From Glandiceps talaboti (taxonomy: Eukaryota > Hemichordata > Enteropneusta > Spengelidae): a stretch of 64,000 bases of DNA. Position numbers and translations under genes: made by a program. Within the stretch, counting starts at the first letter, position 1. Each line of letters opens with the position of its first letter. Below, piece by piece: positions 26,701 through 41,200 of this stretch. The notes beneath the pieces are model-generated. The model was given only the letters and a program-made list of their open reading frames with translations, made no database searches and was not told the origin of the DNA. Where the stretch lies: assembly GCF_964340395.1 (NCBI RefSeq), contig NC_135551.1, forward strand, positions 11,320,379 through 11,384,378. Direction: 5' to 3'.

Positions 26701-29700
26701 GGTGTATTCATTTATAGTTTATTCATTAATAAGTGTTCGTACACTCTGGTGTATTCATTTATAGTTTATTCATTAGTAAGTGTTCGTACACTCTGGTGCA
26801 TTCATTTATAGTGTATTCATTAGTAAGTGTTCATACACTCTGGTGCATTCATTTATAGTGTATTCATTAGTAAGTGTTCGTACACTCTGGTGTATTCATT
26901 TATAGTTTATTCATTAGTAAGTGTTCGTACACTCTGGTGCATTCATTTATAGTTTATTCATTAGTAAGTGTTCGTACACTCTGGTGCATTCATTTATAGT
27001 TTATTCATTAATAAGTGTTCATACACTCTGGTGTATTCATTTATAGTTTATTCATTAGTAAGTGTTCGTACACTCTGGTGCATTCATTTATAGTGTATTC
27101 ATTAGTAAGTGTTCGTACACTCTGGTGTATTCATTTATAGTGTATTCATTAGTAAGTGTTCGTACACTCTGGTGCATTCATTTATAGTTTATTCATTAGT
27201 AAGTGTTCGTACACTCTGGTGTATTCATTTATAGTGTATTCATTAGTAAGTGTTCGTACACTCTGGTGTATTCATTTATAGTGTATTCATTAGTAAGTGT
27301 TCGTACACTCTGGTGTATTCATTTATAGTGTATTCATTAGTAAGTGTTCGTGCACTCTGGTGCATTCATTTATAGTGTATTCATTAATAAGTGTTCGTAC
27401 ACTCTGGTGCATTCATTTATAGTTTATTCATTAGTAAGTGTTCATACACTCTGGTGTATTCATTTATAGTTTATTCATTAGTAAGTGTTCATACACTCAG
27501 GTGCATTCATTTATAGTGTATTCATTAGTAAGTGTTCGTACACTCTGGTGTATTCATTTATAGTGTATTCATTAATAAGTGTTCGTACACTCTGGTGCAT
27601 TCATTTATAGTGTATTCATTAGTAAGTGTTCGTACACTCTGGTGTATTAATTTATAGTGTATTCATTAGTAAGTGTTCGTACACTCTGGTGTATTCATTT
27701 ATAGTGTATTCATTAGTAAGTGTTCGTACACTCTGGTGCATTCATTTATAGTGTATTCATTAGTAAGTGTTCATACACTCTGGTGCATTCATTTATAGTT
27801 TATTCATTAGTAAGTGTTCGTACACTCTGGTGTATTCATTTATAGTGTATTCATTAGTAAGTGTTCATACACTCTGGTGCATTCATTTATAGTGTATTCA
27901 TTAGTAAGTGTTCATACACTCTGGTGTATTCATTTATAGTTTATTCATTAGTAAGTGTTCATACACTCAGGTGCATTCATTTATAGTGTATTCATTAGTA
28001 AGTGTTCGTACACTCTGGTGTATTCATTTATAGTGTATTCATTAGTAAGTGTTCGTACACTCTGGTGTATTCATTTATAGTGTATTCATTAATAAGTGTT
28101 CGTACACTCTGGTGTATTCATTTATAGTGTATTCATTAGTAAGTGTTCGTACACTCTGGTGCATTCATTTATAGTGTATTCATTAGTAAGTGTTCGTACA
28201 CTCTGGTGTATTCATTTATAGTGTATTCATTAGTAAGTGTTCGTACACTCTGGTGTATTCATTTATAGTGTATTCATTAGTAAGTGTTCGTACACTCTGG
28301 TGCATTCATTTATAGTGTATTCATTAGTAAGTGTTCGTACACTCTGGTGTATTCATTTATAGTGTATTCATTAATAAGTGTTCGTACACTCTGGTGCATT
28401 CATTTATAGTGTATTCATTAGTAAGTGTTCGTACACTCTGGTGTATTCATTTATAGTGTATTCATTAATAAGTGTTCGTACACTCTGGTGCATTCATTTA
28501 TAGTGTATTCATTAGTAAGTGTTCCTACACTCTGGTGTATTCATTTATAGTGTATTCATTAGTAAGTGTTCGTACACTCTGGTGCATTCATTTATAGTGT
28601 ATTCATTAGTAAGTGTTCGTACACTCTGGTGTATTCATTTATAGTTTATTCATTAGTAAGTGTTCGTACACTGGTGTATTCATTTATAGTGTATTCATTA
28701 GTAAGTGTTCGTACACTGGTGTATTCATTTATAGTGTATTCATTAGTAAGTGTTCGTACACTCTGGTGTATTCATTTATAGTGTATTCATTAGTAAGTGT
28801 TCGTACACTCTGGTGCATTCATTTATAGTGTATTCATTAGTAAGTGTTCATACACTCTGGTGCATTCATTTATAGTTTATTCATTAATAAGTGTTCGTAC
28901 ACTCTGGTGCATTCATTTATAGTTTATTCATTAGTAAGTGTTCGTACACTGGTGTATTCATTTATAGTGTATTCATTAGTAAGTGTTCGTACACTGGTGT
29001 ATTCATTTATAGTGTATTCATTAGTAAGTGTTCGTACACTCTGGTGTATTCATTTATAGTTTATTCATTAGTAAGTGTTCGTACACTGGTGTATTCATTT
29101 ATAGTGTATTCATTAGTAAGTGTTCGTACACTCTGGTGTATTCATTTATAGTGTATTCATTAATAAGTGTTCGTACACTGTGGTGCATTCATTTATAGTT
29201 TATTCATTAGTAAGTGTTCGTACACTCTGGTGTATTCATTTATAGTGTATTCATTAATAAGTGTTCGTACACTGTGGTGCATTCATTTATAGTGTATTCA
29301 TTAGTAAGTGTTCGTACACTCTGGTGTATTCATTTATAGTGTATTCATTAGTAAGTGTTCGTACACTCTGGTGCATTCATTTATAGTGTATTCATTAGTA
29401 AGTGTTCGTACACTCTGGTGTATTCATTTATAGTGTATTCATTAATAAGTGTTCGTACACTCTGGTGTATTCATTTATAGTGTATTCATTAATAAGTGTT
29501 CGTACACTCTGGTGTATTCATTTATAGTTTATTCATTAGTAAGTGTTCATACACTGTGGTGCATTCATTTATAGTTTATTCATTAGTAAGTGTTCGTACA
29601 CTCTGGTGCATTCATTTATAGTGTATTCATTAGTAAGTGTTCGTACACTCTGGTGTATTCATTTATAGTTTATTCATTAGTAAGTGTTCGTACACTCTGG

Positions 29701-31097
29701 TGCATTCATTTATAGTGTATTCATTAATAAGTGTTCGTACACTCTGGTGCATTCATTTATAGTTTATTCATTAGTAAGTGTTCGTACACTCTGGTGTATT
29801 CATTTATAGTTTATTCATTAGTAAGTGTTCGTACACTCTGGTGTATTCATTTATAGTGTATTCATTAATAAGTGTTCGTACACTCTGGTGCATTCATTTA
29901 TAGTTTATTCATTAATAAGTGTTCGTACACTCTGGTGTATTCATTTATAGTGTATTCATTAGTAAGTGTTCGTACACTCTGGTGCATTCATTTATAGTGT
30001 ATTCATTAGTAAGTGTTCGTACACTCTGGTGTATTCATTTATAGTGTATTCATTAGTAAGTGTTCGTACACTCTGGTGCATTCATTTATAGTGTATTCAT
30101 TAGTAAGTGTTCGTACACTCTGGTGTATTAATTTATAGTGTATTCATTAGTAAGTGTTCGTACACTCTGGTGTATTCATTTATAGTGTATTCATTAGTAA
30201 GTGTTCGTACACTCTGGTGCATTCATTTATAGTGTATTCATTACTAAGTGTTCATACACTCTGGTGTATTCATTTATAGTGTATTCATTAGTAAGTGTTC
30301 GTACACTCTGGTGTATTCATTTATAGTGTATTCATTAGTAAGTGTTCGTACACTCTGGTGCATTCATTTATAGTTTATTCATTAGTAAGTGTTCGTACAC
30401 TGTGGTGCATTCATTTATAGACTCAGATTCTTTAAACTACTGTTGAAAAGGAGATCTACTTGTCGGGTGACAGATTGCAACACAAAACTTCTACCATCAC
30501 TATGATTCTCTGACATTGCATTTTAATACTTCTATGTCTTTCAACGTATATAGACAGCTCTAGATTGTTTACCTGTCATAATATTCAGTATACCTTAGTC
30601 GTGACTAACTTTCAAATTCTTTCTCTAAAATTTAACACTGTAAACTCTGACTTACTGACTTTCAATTCTGTTGCTAAAATTTATCATAGTAAACTGTGAT
30701 CAACTAATTGATTGACTTTCAATGCATCATCGATTAATCAATTTTTCAACGGTATTCTCTCCTGTGTGCAGGTAAGATAACGGATTCTGATGAGTGGATT
30801 GAATTCTATCGCAGACCTGAGAAGACGATTGAAGAAGTAAAGAATTTTTACGACAAGTGGAGTTCACAGTACGATGAGGTACAGTTGTAGATCAGTACAT
30901 ATTGGCATCAACAAATAATGCAGACAATGCTGTTTGTTTGTCATCTTTTATTCAGATGATTTTTCGTCACATCCTGGCAGTCTGAGGGTCTTAATTGGAT
31001 AACATAACAAGTGTGGAATCAACTTGATACATGTGTTTTGGGGAATAAAGATGACTCAGACCAACAGACAGACAGGCAGGCAGGCAGACAGACAGTC

Positions 31098-31130
<33 letters not shown>

Positions 31131-31928
31131 GCATAATCATAAAACCTTCCCTAACAGATAAAAATGATCCCAGTCTACTAAAATTCCTGGCACCTATTTC
31201 TCTAAAAGTTAGTTTGCAGTAGATTATTTCATATCCTTCTTGGAAACATTTGTAACACTATGACTTACTCTCTCCTAGCTTAATCGCACAAGATATGACT
31301 ATAATAGTCCCAAGTATGCAGCTATTGGACTTTCAAAAGTTTTACCTAATAGAGAGGCAAGAATTTTAGACTGTGGGGCAGGTACTGGTCTTGTTGGAGA
31401 AGAGGTAAATGACAATTAAATGTTTTAATATTTTCTTATTTTGAAGAGAAAGATAATGTTGCGATAGAACTGAACAAATCCTAGGAAATCATATTAGTTG
31501 ATGCTTTCTTTAGCGATAGCTTCTGACATAGGTTTCATTCAGGAAATATTTTACATTTGTTCCACGAAAGAAAATTACAAGATGGGCAAGCTGGGTCTCT
31601 GTTTAGGAAATGAGTGATAAACATTGGTATGTTAGCTATAGTTTATATTTTGTGCCCAATCACATGTCATTTACAATACACAAGATGTACTCAGTCTCTT
31701 TTAGTTCAGGTTATTTCATAAAATACCATAATACTAGACCAGGTCATAGTTTCACACCTTAATTACTTCAACCAAAGGCCCGGCTTTTCAATTTTCCTTC
31801 AGTTACCATGTTACTAAATGATACGCCACTCAATTCAACAAAGATATCATTGGCTACACATTTTATGAAAATCCTTCATTGTAACATTATGGTTTAATTG
31901 AGATACATAACGCACGCATGCATGCACG

Positions 31929-31959
<31 letters not shown>

Positions 31960-32116
31960 GTACATACATATACATACACACACATACATACATACATACA
32001 TACACACACACATGCATGCATACATACACACACACATACATACATACATACATACATACATACACATACATACATACATACATACATTTGTACACACACA
32101 TACATACATACATACA

Positions 32117-32147
<31 letters not shown>

Positions 32148-32202
32148 CAATGGTAAACACATACACTCACATGCATACACACACATATATCGATGTGAAC
32201 AC

Positions 32203-32243
<41 letters not shown>

Positions 32244-35200
32244 CAATGGTAAAGAATGTTGTATAGGTGCACTGTTCATGAAAGTTGAATCAACAGCAGT
32301 GCTTAATTTAGGCCCTATGGATGGACATTTTTCATGTGAAAAGTTTTTTTAGAGTATAAAATCAAGTTCCTTATTTATATAGTTGCTGCTTATTATTAAC
32401 TAAGACTTCATTCATTGAGTGTTCTGTCTGTCTGTATTAACAGTTGAGTTGCCTAGGATACAGCAATATTGATGCTGTGGATATGTCACAACCAAGTCTA
32501 GACCAAGCACAATTAAAAGGTGTATATAAAAAGTTGATATGTTCAAAACTGAGTGATGAACCAATAGAAGGAATCAACCAAGGTAAATCCTAAAGTTAAC
32601 TATGGGCCACAGAATGAGATTATATGTTTTTGGGGTGTAATTTCTGCTGTATATTTAAAAGAACACTATAGAGAAAGCACGGTGCAAATACCGTCCTTAC
32701 CATTTAGGCAACCATGCTTGGCAGGTTTCTACCGTGCTTCAAAAGTGTTCTAGCATCCTTTAGCTTTAGTAATCTTTCAATGACAAAATCATAAATATCA
32801 TTTTGACAAGAATAGAAATGACTGATCCTCAAGTGTGTATGTTTTAAAATAAACATGTCAGAGTATGTTCCAATGTTGAAGACATGCATATTATATGCTG
32901 ATCACCTATATGCAAACCAATATGCAAATTACCATGATATTTTTGTGTACATTAATATGCAAATTACCATGATATTTTTGTGTACATTAATATGCAAATT
33001 CCATGATATTTTTGTGTACATTAATATTCAAATTACCATGATATTTTTGTGTACATTAATATGCAAATTCCATGCCATCCTTGCAATCTCTCTGAGGAGA
33101 ACACTGTTATAGTACCAGTAAGTTATAAATGATCTGATGATGTGATTTATTAGACAATCATTTAAAAATGATAGGGAAATCGTTACTATGCAATCAACTG
33201 TTCTAACAATGCCAGGAGACAATTGCGATGTCATTGAAGGTGTACATCACCAGTATCATTATAGTTTAATCAAGGTAGGTATTTTCTCTAGCAGGAGTAA
33301 AATATTTATAATCTCAGCCTGTGCCACTTTAATATATACATTTATCAACATCAACAACTGTACAGATGTTTGAAGTAATCTAGATAAAGTGGGGGAAAAC
33401 CAACCCTTGTATTAATGATTATAATGAAATTTAACTCATTGAAACTGCACTGTAGAGAGACTGTACATGTAGTACACAGGAACCTCATGATTAAGTTGGC
33501 ATGTAGAGATGACAGATGAGGTCAGATAAGCTTAAAATCAGAATAAATCTATGAATCTATGAATTCTATGCATATTAATCAAAAAGGAAAATTAAAGCCC
33601 TATGTCACCATGGGAAGTATATAACAATGATGAAAAAAAGATAGACTATAATAAAGGACATCAATTTGATGATAGTGATATTGATAAATCACAGGAAACA
33701 TCACCTATAGCAATCACATGTACATGTATTGCTGATGACCATTGTCAAATTATGGGCCCAGCCCAAACTGATGATGTCTCTTCAATGGCTCAATTACCTG
33801 CTTTCATTGCACCAGTGAAGAAGGTAAGAAGTCAAATATTTCCAATGATGAAATTGATGTCCATTTTGTATCTGCTGACATTAGTAGACATTTGCAGTGA
33901 GTTTTTGTTTTAAAGAAGGTGATGTCACTTCACTTAAGTTAAACAAAATGGTCGACCTTAAAAATTACTATCATATTTACTTGGGTTAGCACCCTCACAT
34001 GGGCACCCAGTGCTTTTGTTTAGACAATGTCTAATTTTAGAATAGTTGCAGTTTACATGTACCACCCATCCCCATATGTCATAGAAGCACAAAAGATGTA
34101 TGCTTAAGGACACCCTCAATTATAACCAAACAATTGGGCCTCAATTTGTCATGCCGCACAGCAAATAAACAAATTAGTTTTGTACATTGTTTACAGATGA
34201 GTATGATGGTATTGTTTGTTCAGGAGCATTTATATTAGGACACCTTGATGACAGTTGTCTTATTGAGATGGTTAGAGTCATCAAACCAGGTAAGTTGGTG
34301 TCAATCTGACAAGCATTGACTGGTGTATAAGTGATACAGAATTGAACTACGATTTGCTGTGAACTTTCTACGTTTTAAATATAAATGGAAAGTTATTGAT
34401 AGATTTCTACATTACTTATGACTGCAGAGGAAATCTTTTAAAATATTTTTTTTGTATATCAACCATACATCACGCATTTAAAGAAATATGAATGGTCAAT
34501 GTTTTATATTACATACAATTAGTGAGCTGAACGTTTTCATGTATCATATGGTACAGTGATTCCTTGCCATAAAGACAAAAAGTCAAGTAAACAACAGCTA
34601 CTGCAGCAGCAGAAATTCTAATGATTCTACACATTTTAATACATCAACAGGCTCCATTATCATCAAAACACTTATATCTATGTCTTTCTTTAACCTGCAA
34701 TGCTATAGTTCATAGAGATATAATGTTTCCTTTTTGGAATCTAGTTTGAAGCAACTACATAGTTTTCATTTGAATCAATCAGACATCATAAGTGTGATAA
34801 TCGACTTTAAAGCATCGAATCATGTCCTTCAAATCTTCATTCCTTTCAGGTGGGGTTATATGCTGTGCTATACTCGTGACCAACATTCACATACTTGAAG
34901 GACCAACATTTACAGCTTTGCTAGGAGCCAACACCTTAGAAAAAATGCTGATGTATAAAGTGGAAAACTTTTTTGCCAATAAGGATGGATATGTCATTGC
35001 ATACAGAGTGACAAAGAAGCAGTGAATAGGGAACTTGCAATCCAGACTGAGCATGCTCAGATGCAAAGGACTATGGGATTATTTGTGGTTATCGTAATAT
35101 CTTATCTGGAGCTACCGATGAAATAAATCTCCCACACTGGTTAGGCTAAATATGAATTGATCATTCGTGGTTATAAACAATGTAACAATATTGTTTACAA

Positions 35201-38200
35201 TACTAATTGATTAGTATTTATTATCACATTTCCCATGATGCAACATTCAACATGGTGGATTTGCAAGTTCCCTATTCGACAATTTTATTATTTAATGTGA
35301 TATTGAAATACAATCCCCAATCAAACCCTAGTATCTTTTCTCCTTGGTAATTATTATGTCATGTTTGTATTTGCTATATTTTTGACATTATGACTGAAAC
35401 TACAAACATTAAACAAGTTATTTGTTTTCTTTATTGTACTTTGCTATCTTTCTACTGACAGCCTTTTTGTATTCCAACTATTTAGTCACCATTTGACATG
35501 TATTATATTAGTACTGCTGTTCTGAAACTTTTCTAGGTTGTAATTAATTTGTACGTTAGGAAATACCCAGTCTTCTGGCAACTTCTCTATTGCTATAACC
35601 TTCTTCGAGTATCAAATGTGAGTATTTGTCCCTTCTGAAATTCGGTTATTTCCTTTCCTTGAGGCATCTTTCAGTCACTAATGTAAATAATAATCGCTGG
35701 CTGACACCTACTAATGTCAGTTAGTCAATGTAAACAAATACTTGTACAATTTCTATATACGCGCTGGCCTTTTGAAAAGTGTGCTAAACGCTGAAATAAG
35801 CTAGCCAATCAAGTATTTAAATGAGCAATATCAAGCGATATCATGGCGTGCAAGTAGTATCAAATAATACAATTTTGTCAGAAGAAAAATGATACAAATT
35901 GTGTTAAAGGCGTCAAACTTTATTCAAAATGCTTTCATTTCATGTTTATATATCAGCGAACATTTTTATCAACATACATCACGGCAGCGTCAGGGTGCAA
36001 CAACACTTTCTGTTGGTAGTGTACATGTATGTACAAAATTGTTTTATATTTGTAGGTTACATATTAAAGATATTGTCTTATCACAAAATATCATTCCTAA
36101 TGCAAATAACTAAGATTACAAGCCACATCATTAAGCTTCATATGACATCAGTGCTTCCTAATGTATATACCAAAATATGAATTATGCAAGTGACTCATTA
36201 AAATTAAAAGCTACACCAAAAACCACTGTAAGACACGTGTGCCTTGAAGTTATCATCAACAGTATACATCTACAAATTTATGAAATTTGAAGCTTCCATT
36301 CCTAAGATATAGACTACATGTAATTACTGAAAATCATTATTTATGCAAATAGTTTATTTAATATTCAAAGTATATTTATACCAAAGTCTAATTGTTCTTG
36401 CTATTCACATAGAAATATATATGCATTAAGTTTCATTATAAGTTTTTGAGAGACATTGTCCACAGAGAAGAGATAAGCAGACAGAGGTATATGTATACAC
36501 GCATAATACACACATGCTGACAAACACACACACACACACACACACACATACACACAGATAGATAGATACAAATACTCACAGACAAACATGTACACACATT
36601 ACACATGAAAAAAAATATATATAAAAAATAAAAATAAAAATCTATCTACATCACTTATTCTAAAATTAAGCATAATCAGAACCACACAATGTTTTTGTTA
36701 GGCCTTAGGCCTTCTACAGAAGGTAAAAACAAAGTTTCAAAGTTAATCAATTTTGTTCTCACAATTTTCAGGATTTCTAATATCATTTTCTCAATATTTC
36801 AAATAAAGTTTTAAATATTGTTTCCTCTCACTCCCCCCACCCCTACCCCACCACATTTTTTCTATAGTTACCACTGTCTTATCAGACTTTTCCAACTATG
36901 CATATAATTAGCAGATTGCTAATCCTAGAATGAACTCATGTTCTAATTGCCCAATTAACACACTGCACAGTAAGTGTAAACATCTACTGGTCCCACTATT
37001 GGCAGTAAATGGATTTTACCTCCATTAGTGGGATCAGTGGATGTTTACACTCACAGCATAATGTATTAATGTGGGCAAATAACTATTAAGTTTATTCTGG
37101 AATTAGCAAGCTACTAATTAATGCAAAGCTGATATCAGGTAGGAAATAAAAGAAAAAAACAGTGAGAGGAAACAGTATTTAAAATTTTATTTGAAATATA
37201 CAGAAAATAATATAATAAGAAATCCGGAAAATCGCGAGAGCAAAATTGATTATTTGTCCTTTTCCCTTTGCATTGACATTGAAATCCACACTAAATGACC
37301 TGGTCACAGTGCATGGCCTTGGGTCTCACTCTATTGTTCCATTATAATTTATGTATACTCTGTGAGTTTGGACAAAAACTACATATTTAAGTTCAAGGAC
37401 ACTAATTCAGCTAGTTCACAGCACAGACCAAGACCACTCAGTGACAATTCTTGTATTTGACACAGTTCAACATTCATAATATCCATAATGGACCAGAGTA
37501 AGTTAGTGCCTTCAATATTCATGTACTGTGGTGCAAGCATTCACACACTGTAAAATTCTTTTAAAACTATTACTCGAAAGGATACTCTAAATGTGTCATT
37601 TGACGCAGAAATTTATTGACTTAAACATATTTGATAAAACTCTTATGTCTATCTATCTGTAGACTGCAGAGCAGTAACTGAGATTATATTCAAATGACTG
37701 ACCTTATAGTAATGTTTGACCTACACGTTCTTTCTCTAAAATTTTACACAGATAAAATCTTATCTACATGTTCTTAGTACACCAAACTTTCTAATTTGAT
37801 GGTAATTAATCCTTATTTTGCCAACTTGTAGTTTTGAGAGTACAAACAATTTTCAGACTAAGGGGTGCGGTCCAAGTTCAAAACATCTATCCTTGTAATA
37901 GTTGTATACACCAAAAACAGACTCATTGTTAGGGATTTTAGTCACAATTATTTGGTCACTTTATATTCTGATGCCATGAAGATTTGCTGGGGCATGAAGA
38001 CATTTCCCATGTTATAAACCTCAGAATTAGGATGAAAACCCATGTTTTGGGATTTCTTTCATGAAAAGGTGGGTCAAACCCATTTAGCATACTTTTCTAT
38101 GGGAGTAACCCCACCAACGGTGGTATGTGTTCCTGCTGGGTGACTCAAGAATAGACATGATAGATACATCCTCTCGTCAGTGCAGTAAGGTCGTATCTGA

Positions 38201-41200
38201 TATGCAATTTTATAGGCAGACGCAACCATACTGTACTGATGCCACGACTTGTATACAGAGTGACTGGGAAAACCTTGATAGTTCTAATATGTGATGTATG
38301 TCGTAATATCGAGTGTGCAAGTTATAACCCTGTTATGTATAGGTCCCAAACCTAGATGGAATGCTGTTACTGTAAGTAGAATTCTCGATGCCTGAAATAG
38401 AATATTACTGCCTAGGTGCATCATAAAAATATTAAAAATTAAATTTCCTAGTCAACACCATAATTTCCACTCTACGTGCTTCACATGCATTTATTTACTA
38501 TGGGCGCACATGAGATTCTTGTTCTATTTTGACCCTCTACCATAAGGTAAAAAGCTATTGCAGATACCAAGAATTATTTTGCCTTTGTATGCGGATATAC
38601 AAAAATGTATGTGTATAAAAATTGATGGGCGCAATTCCAAGCACAAACATTTTTAAAAAAAAGGATAATTGTATGAATTCAATAAGGCAAACTCAATAGA
38701 AACTATAAGGGCTATATCTACATGTATATAGTCAGAAGGAGTTTGATATTCACAAAAATATTAAAATCAGTGTGTAATGAATTCATACATGTATGCCAAC
38801 TCCTAAATAAATCAACATAAAACACAACAAGTGCATATTATATTTATTTAATTCTAAATCTATTAACAGATTGTTACTTTAAATTGTCAATACAAAATTA
38901 CATCATTAATCCATCTTATAATGTCTGTGCATCAATCAATTAATCAATTTTTCTATGGCATTATCTGCTGTCTGCAGATAAGATAATGGATTTCAATGAG
39001 TGGATTGAATTCTGTCGCAGGCCTGGGAAGACGACTGAAGAAGTAAAGAACGTTTATGACAAGTGGAGTTCACAGTATGATGAGGTAAAGTTGTCAAGTA
39101 TTGGTATTAACATAAATAATGAAAACAATACTATGTCTGTGTGTGATTATTTATTCAAACAATGTTTCTCAAGTCTAGTTCCAATATGATACGATCGTGA
39201 GTTACAATTAATACGATCATCTCCACTCACCTCATACTGGTAGTCTAGTTCCAATATGATATGAGTTATGATTACTACGATCATCTCCAGTCACTACATC
39301 TAGTCAAAGTCGTTACTCTAGCACAGAAATCTGTGCTACCCCCAACAACATTCATATAAAGGTAATGACATTGCATACCCACATGATTTTAGTTTCAGTC
39401 TGGATGTGGGAGTTCAGTTGGACTATCCTGCAATAGTCAAAACACTTTTAAATTACTAATTGAATATTAATGAGCAATTGTCTGAGAGAAGTAATTTAAA
39501 ACCAATTACAACTGCCAGTTGTGACAGATTACTACTGACTAGTGGTAATCAAGTCTTGAGATACTAAACACTGGAAACTTACATATAAAATTATAACAAA
39601 GTTCTAAGCTACTGATATCAGATATCAGAATCACTTTGTACATCCTTAAAGTGCAAACATGTTCATGTGCTGTACGTATTAATAATTTCATCACATATGA
39701 GAATACATATAAAAGTTACTACAGAAGAAACTGTGTTTGTACGAGTACATTGAACGATTTACAGTTATAGCTACTATTACCAATTGAAACAGTTTAGTAG
39801 AAAACTGGATAAAACAATGTCAAATGATGTGGAACAGAATTTGTGATGATACGCCTACTTTTAGAGTTCAACATGGAAGGTATATTATTACCAGATCTGA
39901 CTGTGGAGTCATGATTGGTGAATGATTAGAGTGGCCATCTAGGAATCTGCATATTGCATGTTTGCAGTGTTGCAGCCAGCCTTTTGAAAGAGTGGGACAT
40001 AGTGTCCCGAGACTTTCATTTTTCTGGGTCATTATTAATTTTTTTGAGACATTATGAAAAAAACGCCAATGGCGTTGTAGCACAACTGTGCAGTTTTTAA
40101 AAAGATATTTACCCACATGCTAATCCATGCTAGATATTTGATGAATGATTATGCAGTTGCCTAGTATCTAACCCTGTTGTTATCTATGCAATATATGCGA
40201 TCACTTGGCTGTTGCTATAGGCGTGGTCATGTTGCTAAACATATTTGCGTACAATTTTAGTGTGGGTCATCTTTGACCCGTCACCACCAATGATGAGAGT
40301 GTTCATTAAATGTTTATGGATGATTCCATTTTAATATGGATATCTGCCATTAGATCAACTGACCAAAGATTGTTTATGGCTGTTATGCTGAACACTTTAA
40401 TACTCTGATCTCACCCAATCAGATCATGCCATTGCCTCCAAAAAATATATATGTACTGAATTTCACTTGAATTGATCCACTGAGAAAATGATGACAGACA
40501 GACAGACAGAAGGACAGACAGACAGACACACACACACTCACACAGGAGCAAACAATATAACCACAAACCAATATAAATGGAGGTAAAAATGGGCCAACTC
40601 TGTTAATCTTCCTCAGGCACCTGTTTCTCTAGAAGTTAGTGGCTTGTAGTAGATTACTTCAATGCTTTCTTCACATTTACCATCACACTTACACAACTCT
40701 ATTTCATGACTTAATTTTAGCCTTCTCTTCTAGCTTCATCACACAATATATGACTATAATGGTCCAAAGTATATGGCTATTGGACTTTCAAAAGTTTTAC
40801 CTAATAGAGATTCAAGAATTTTAGACTGTGGGGCAGGTACTGGTCTTGTTGGAGAAGAGGTAAATGACATTTAACAGTTATTTTGTACATTGCTTCGTTC
40901 TATATGTACCATCCAATATATCAATGATGTATTACAAAGGAAATACATATTGATAAATATCTAATATTATATTATAGCATTACCAATTCCAGTGAATTTT
41001 GTGATGTCATCGCTGTACATTATTACTGATAATGTACTCCGTTATTGGGCATCGCGGCCCCGGAACGAGCATAACAATACAAGCTTATGTCCGTAAGGCA
41101 ATAAAGGTGTGGGTATTTAAGAACAGGGAAATTATGGGGTAAACACCATAACATTTTTTTTTAAAAGATTCAAATTAAAATGAAATAAATTTGTGTTCAC

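Noticed and set aside
25119-29151. Open frames of 71-109 codons within the 47-bp array
   Set aside because: They are translations of the minisatellite in rotating frames, with no splice or start context.
31847-32352. Five long overlapping frames on both strands
   Set aside because: They read AC/ATAC microsatellite as His-Thr or Tyr-Val-Cys repeats.
38986-39189. 67-codon frame as an independent gene
   Set aside because: It is exon 2 of METTL27-like copy B read from an internal Met and running on into the intron.
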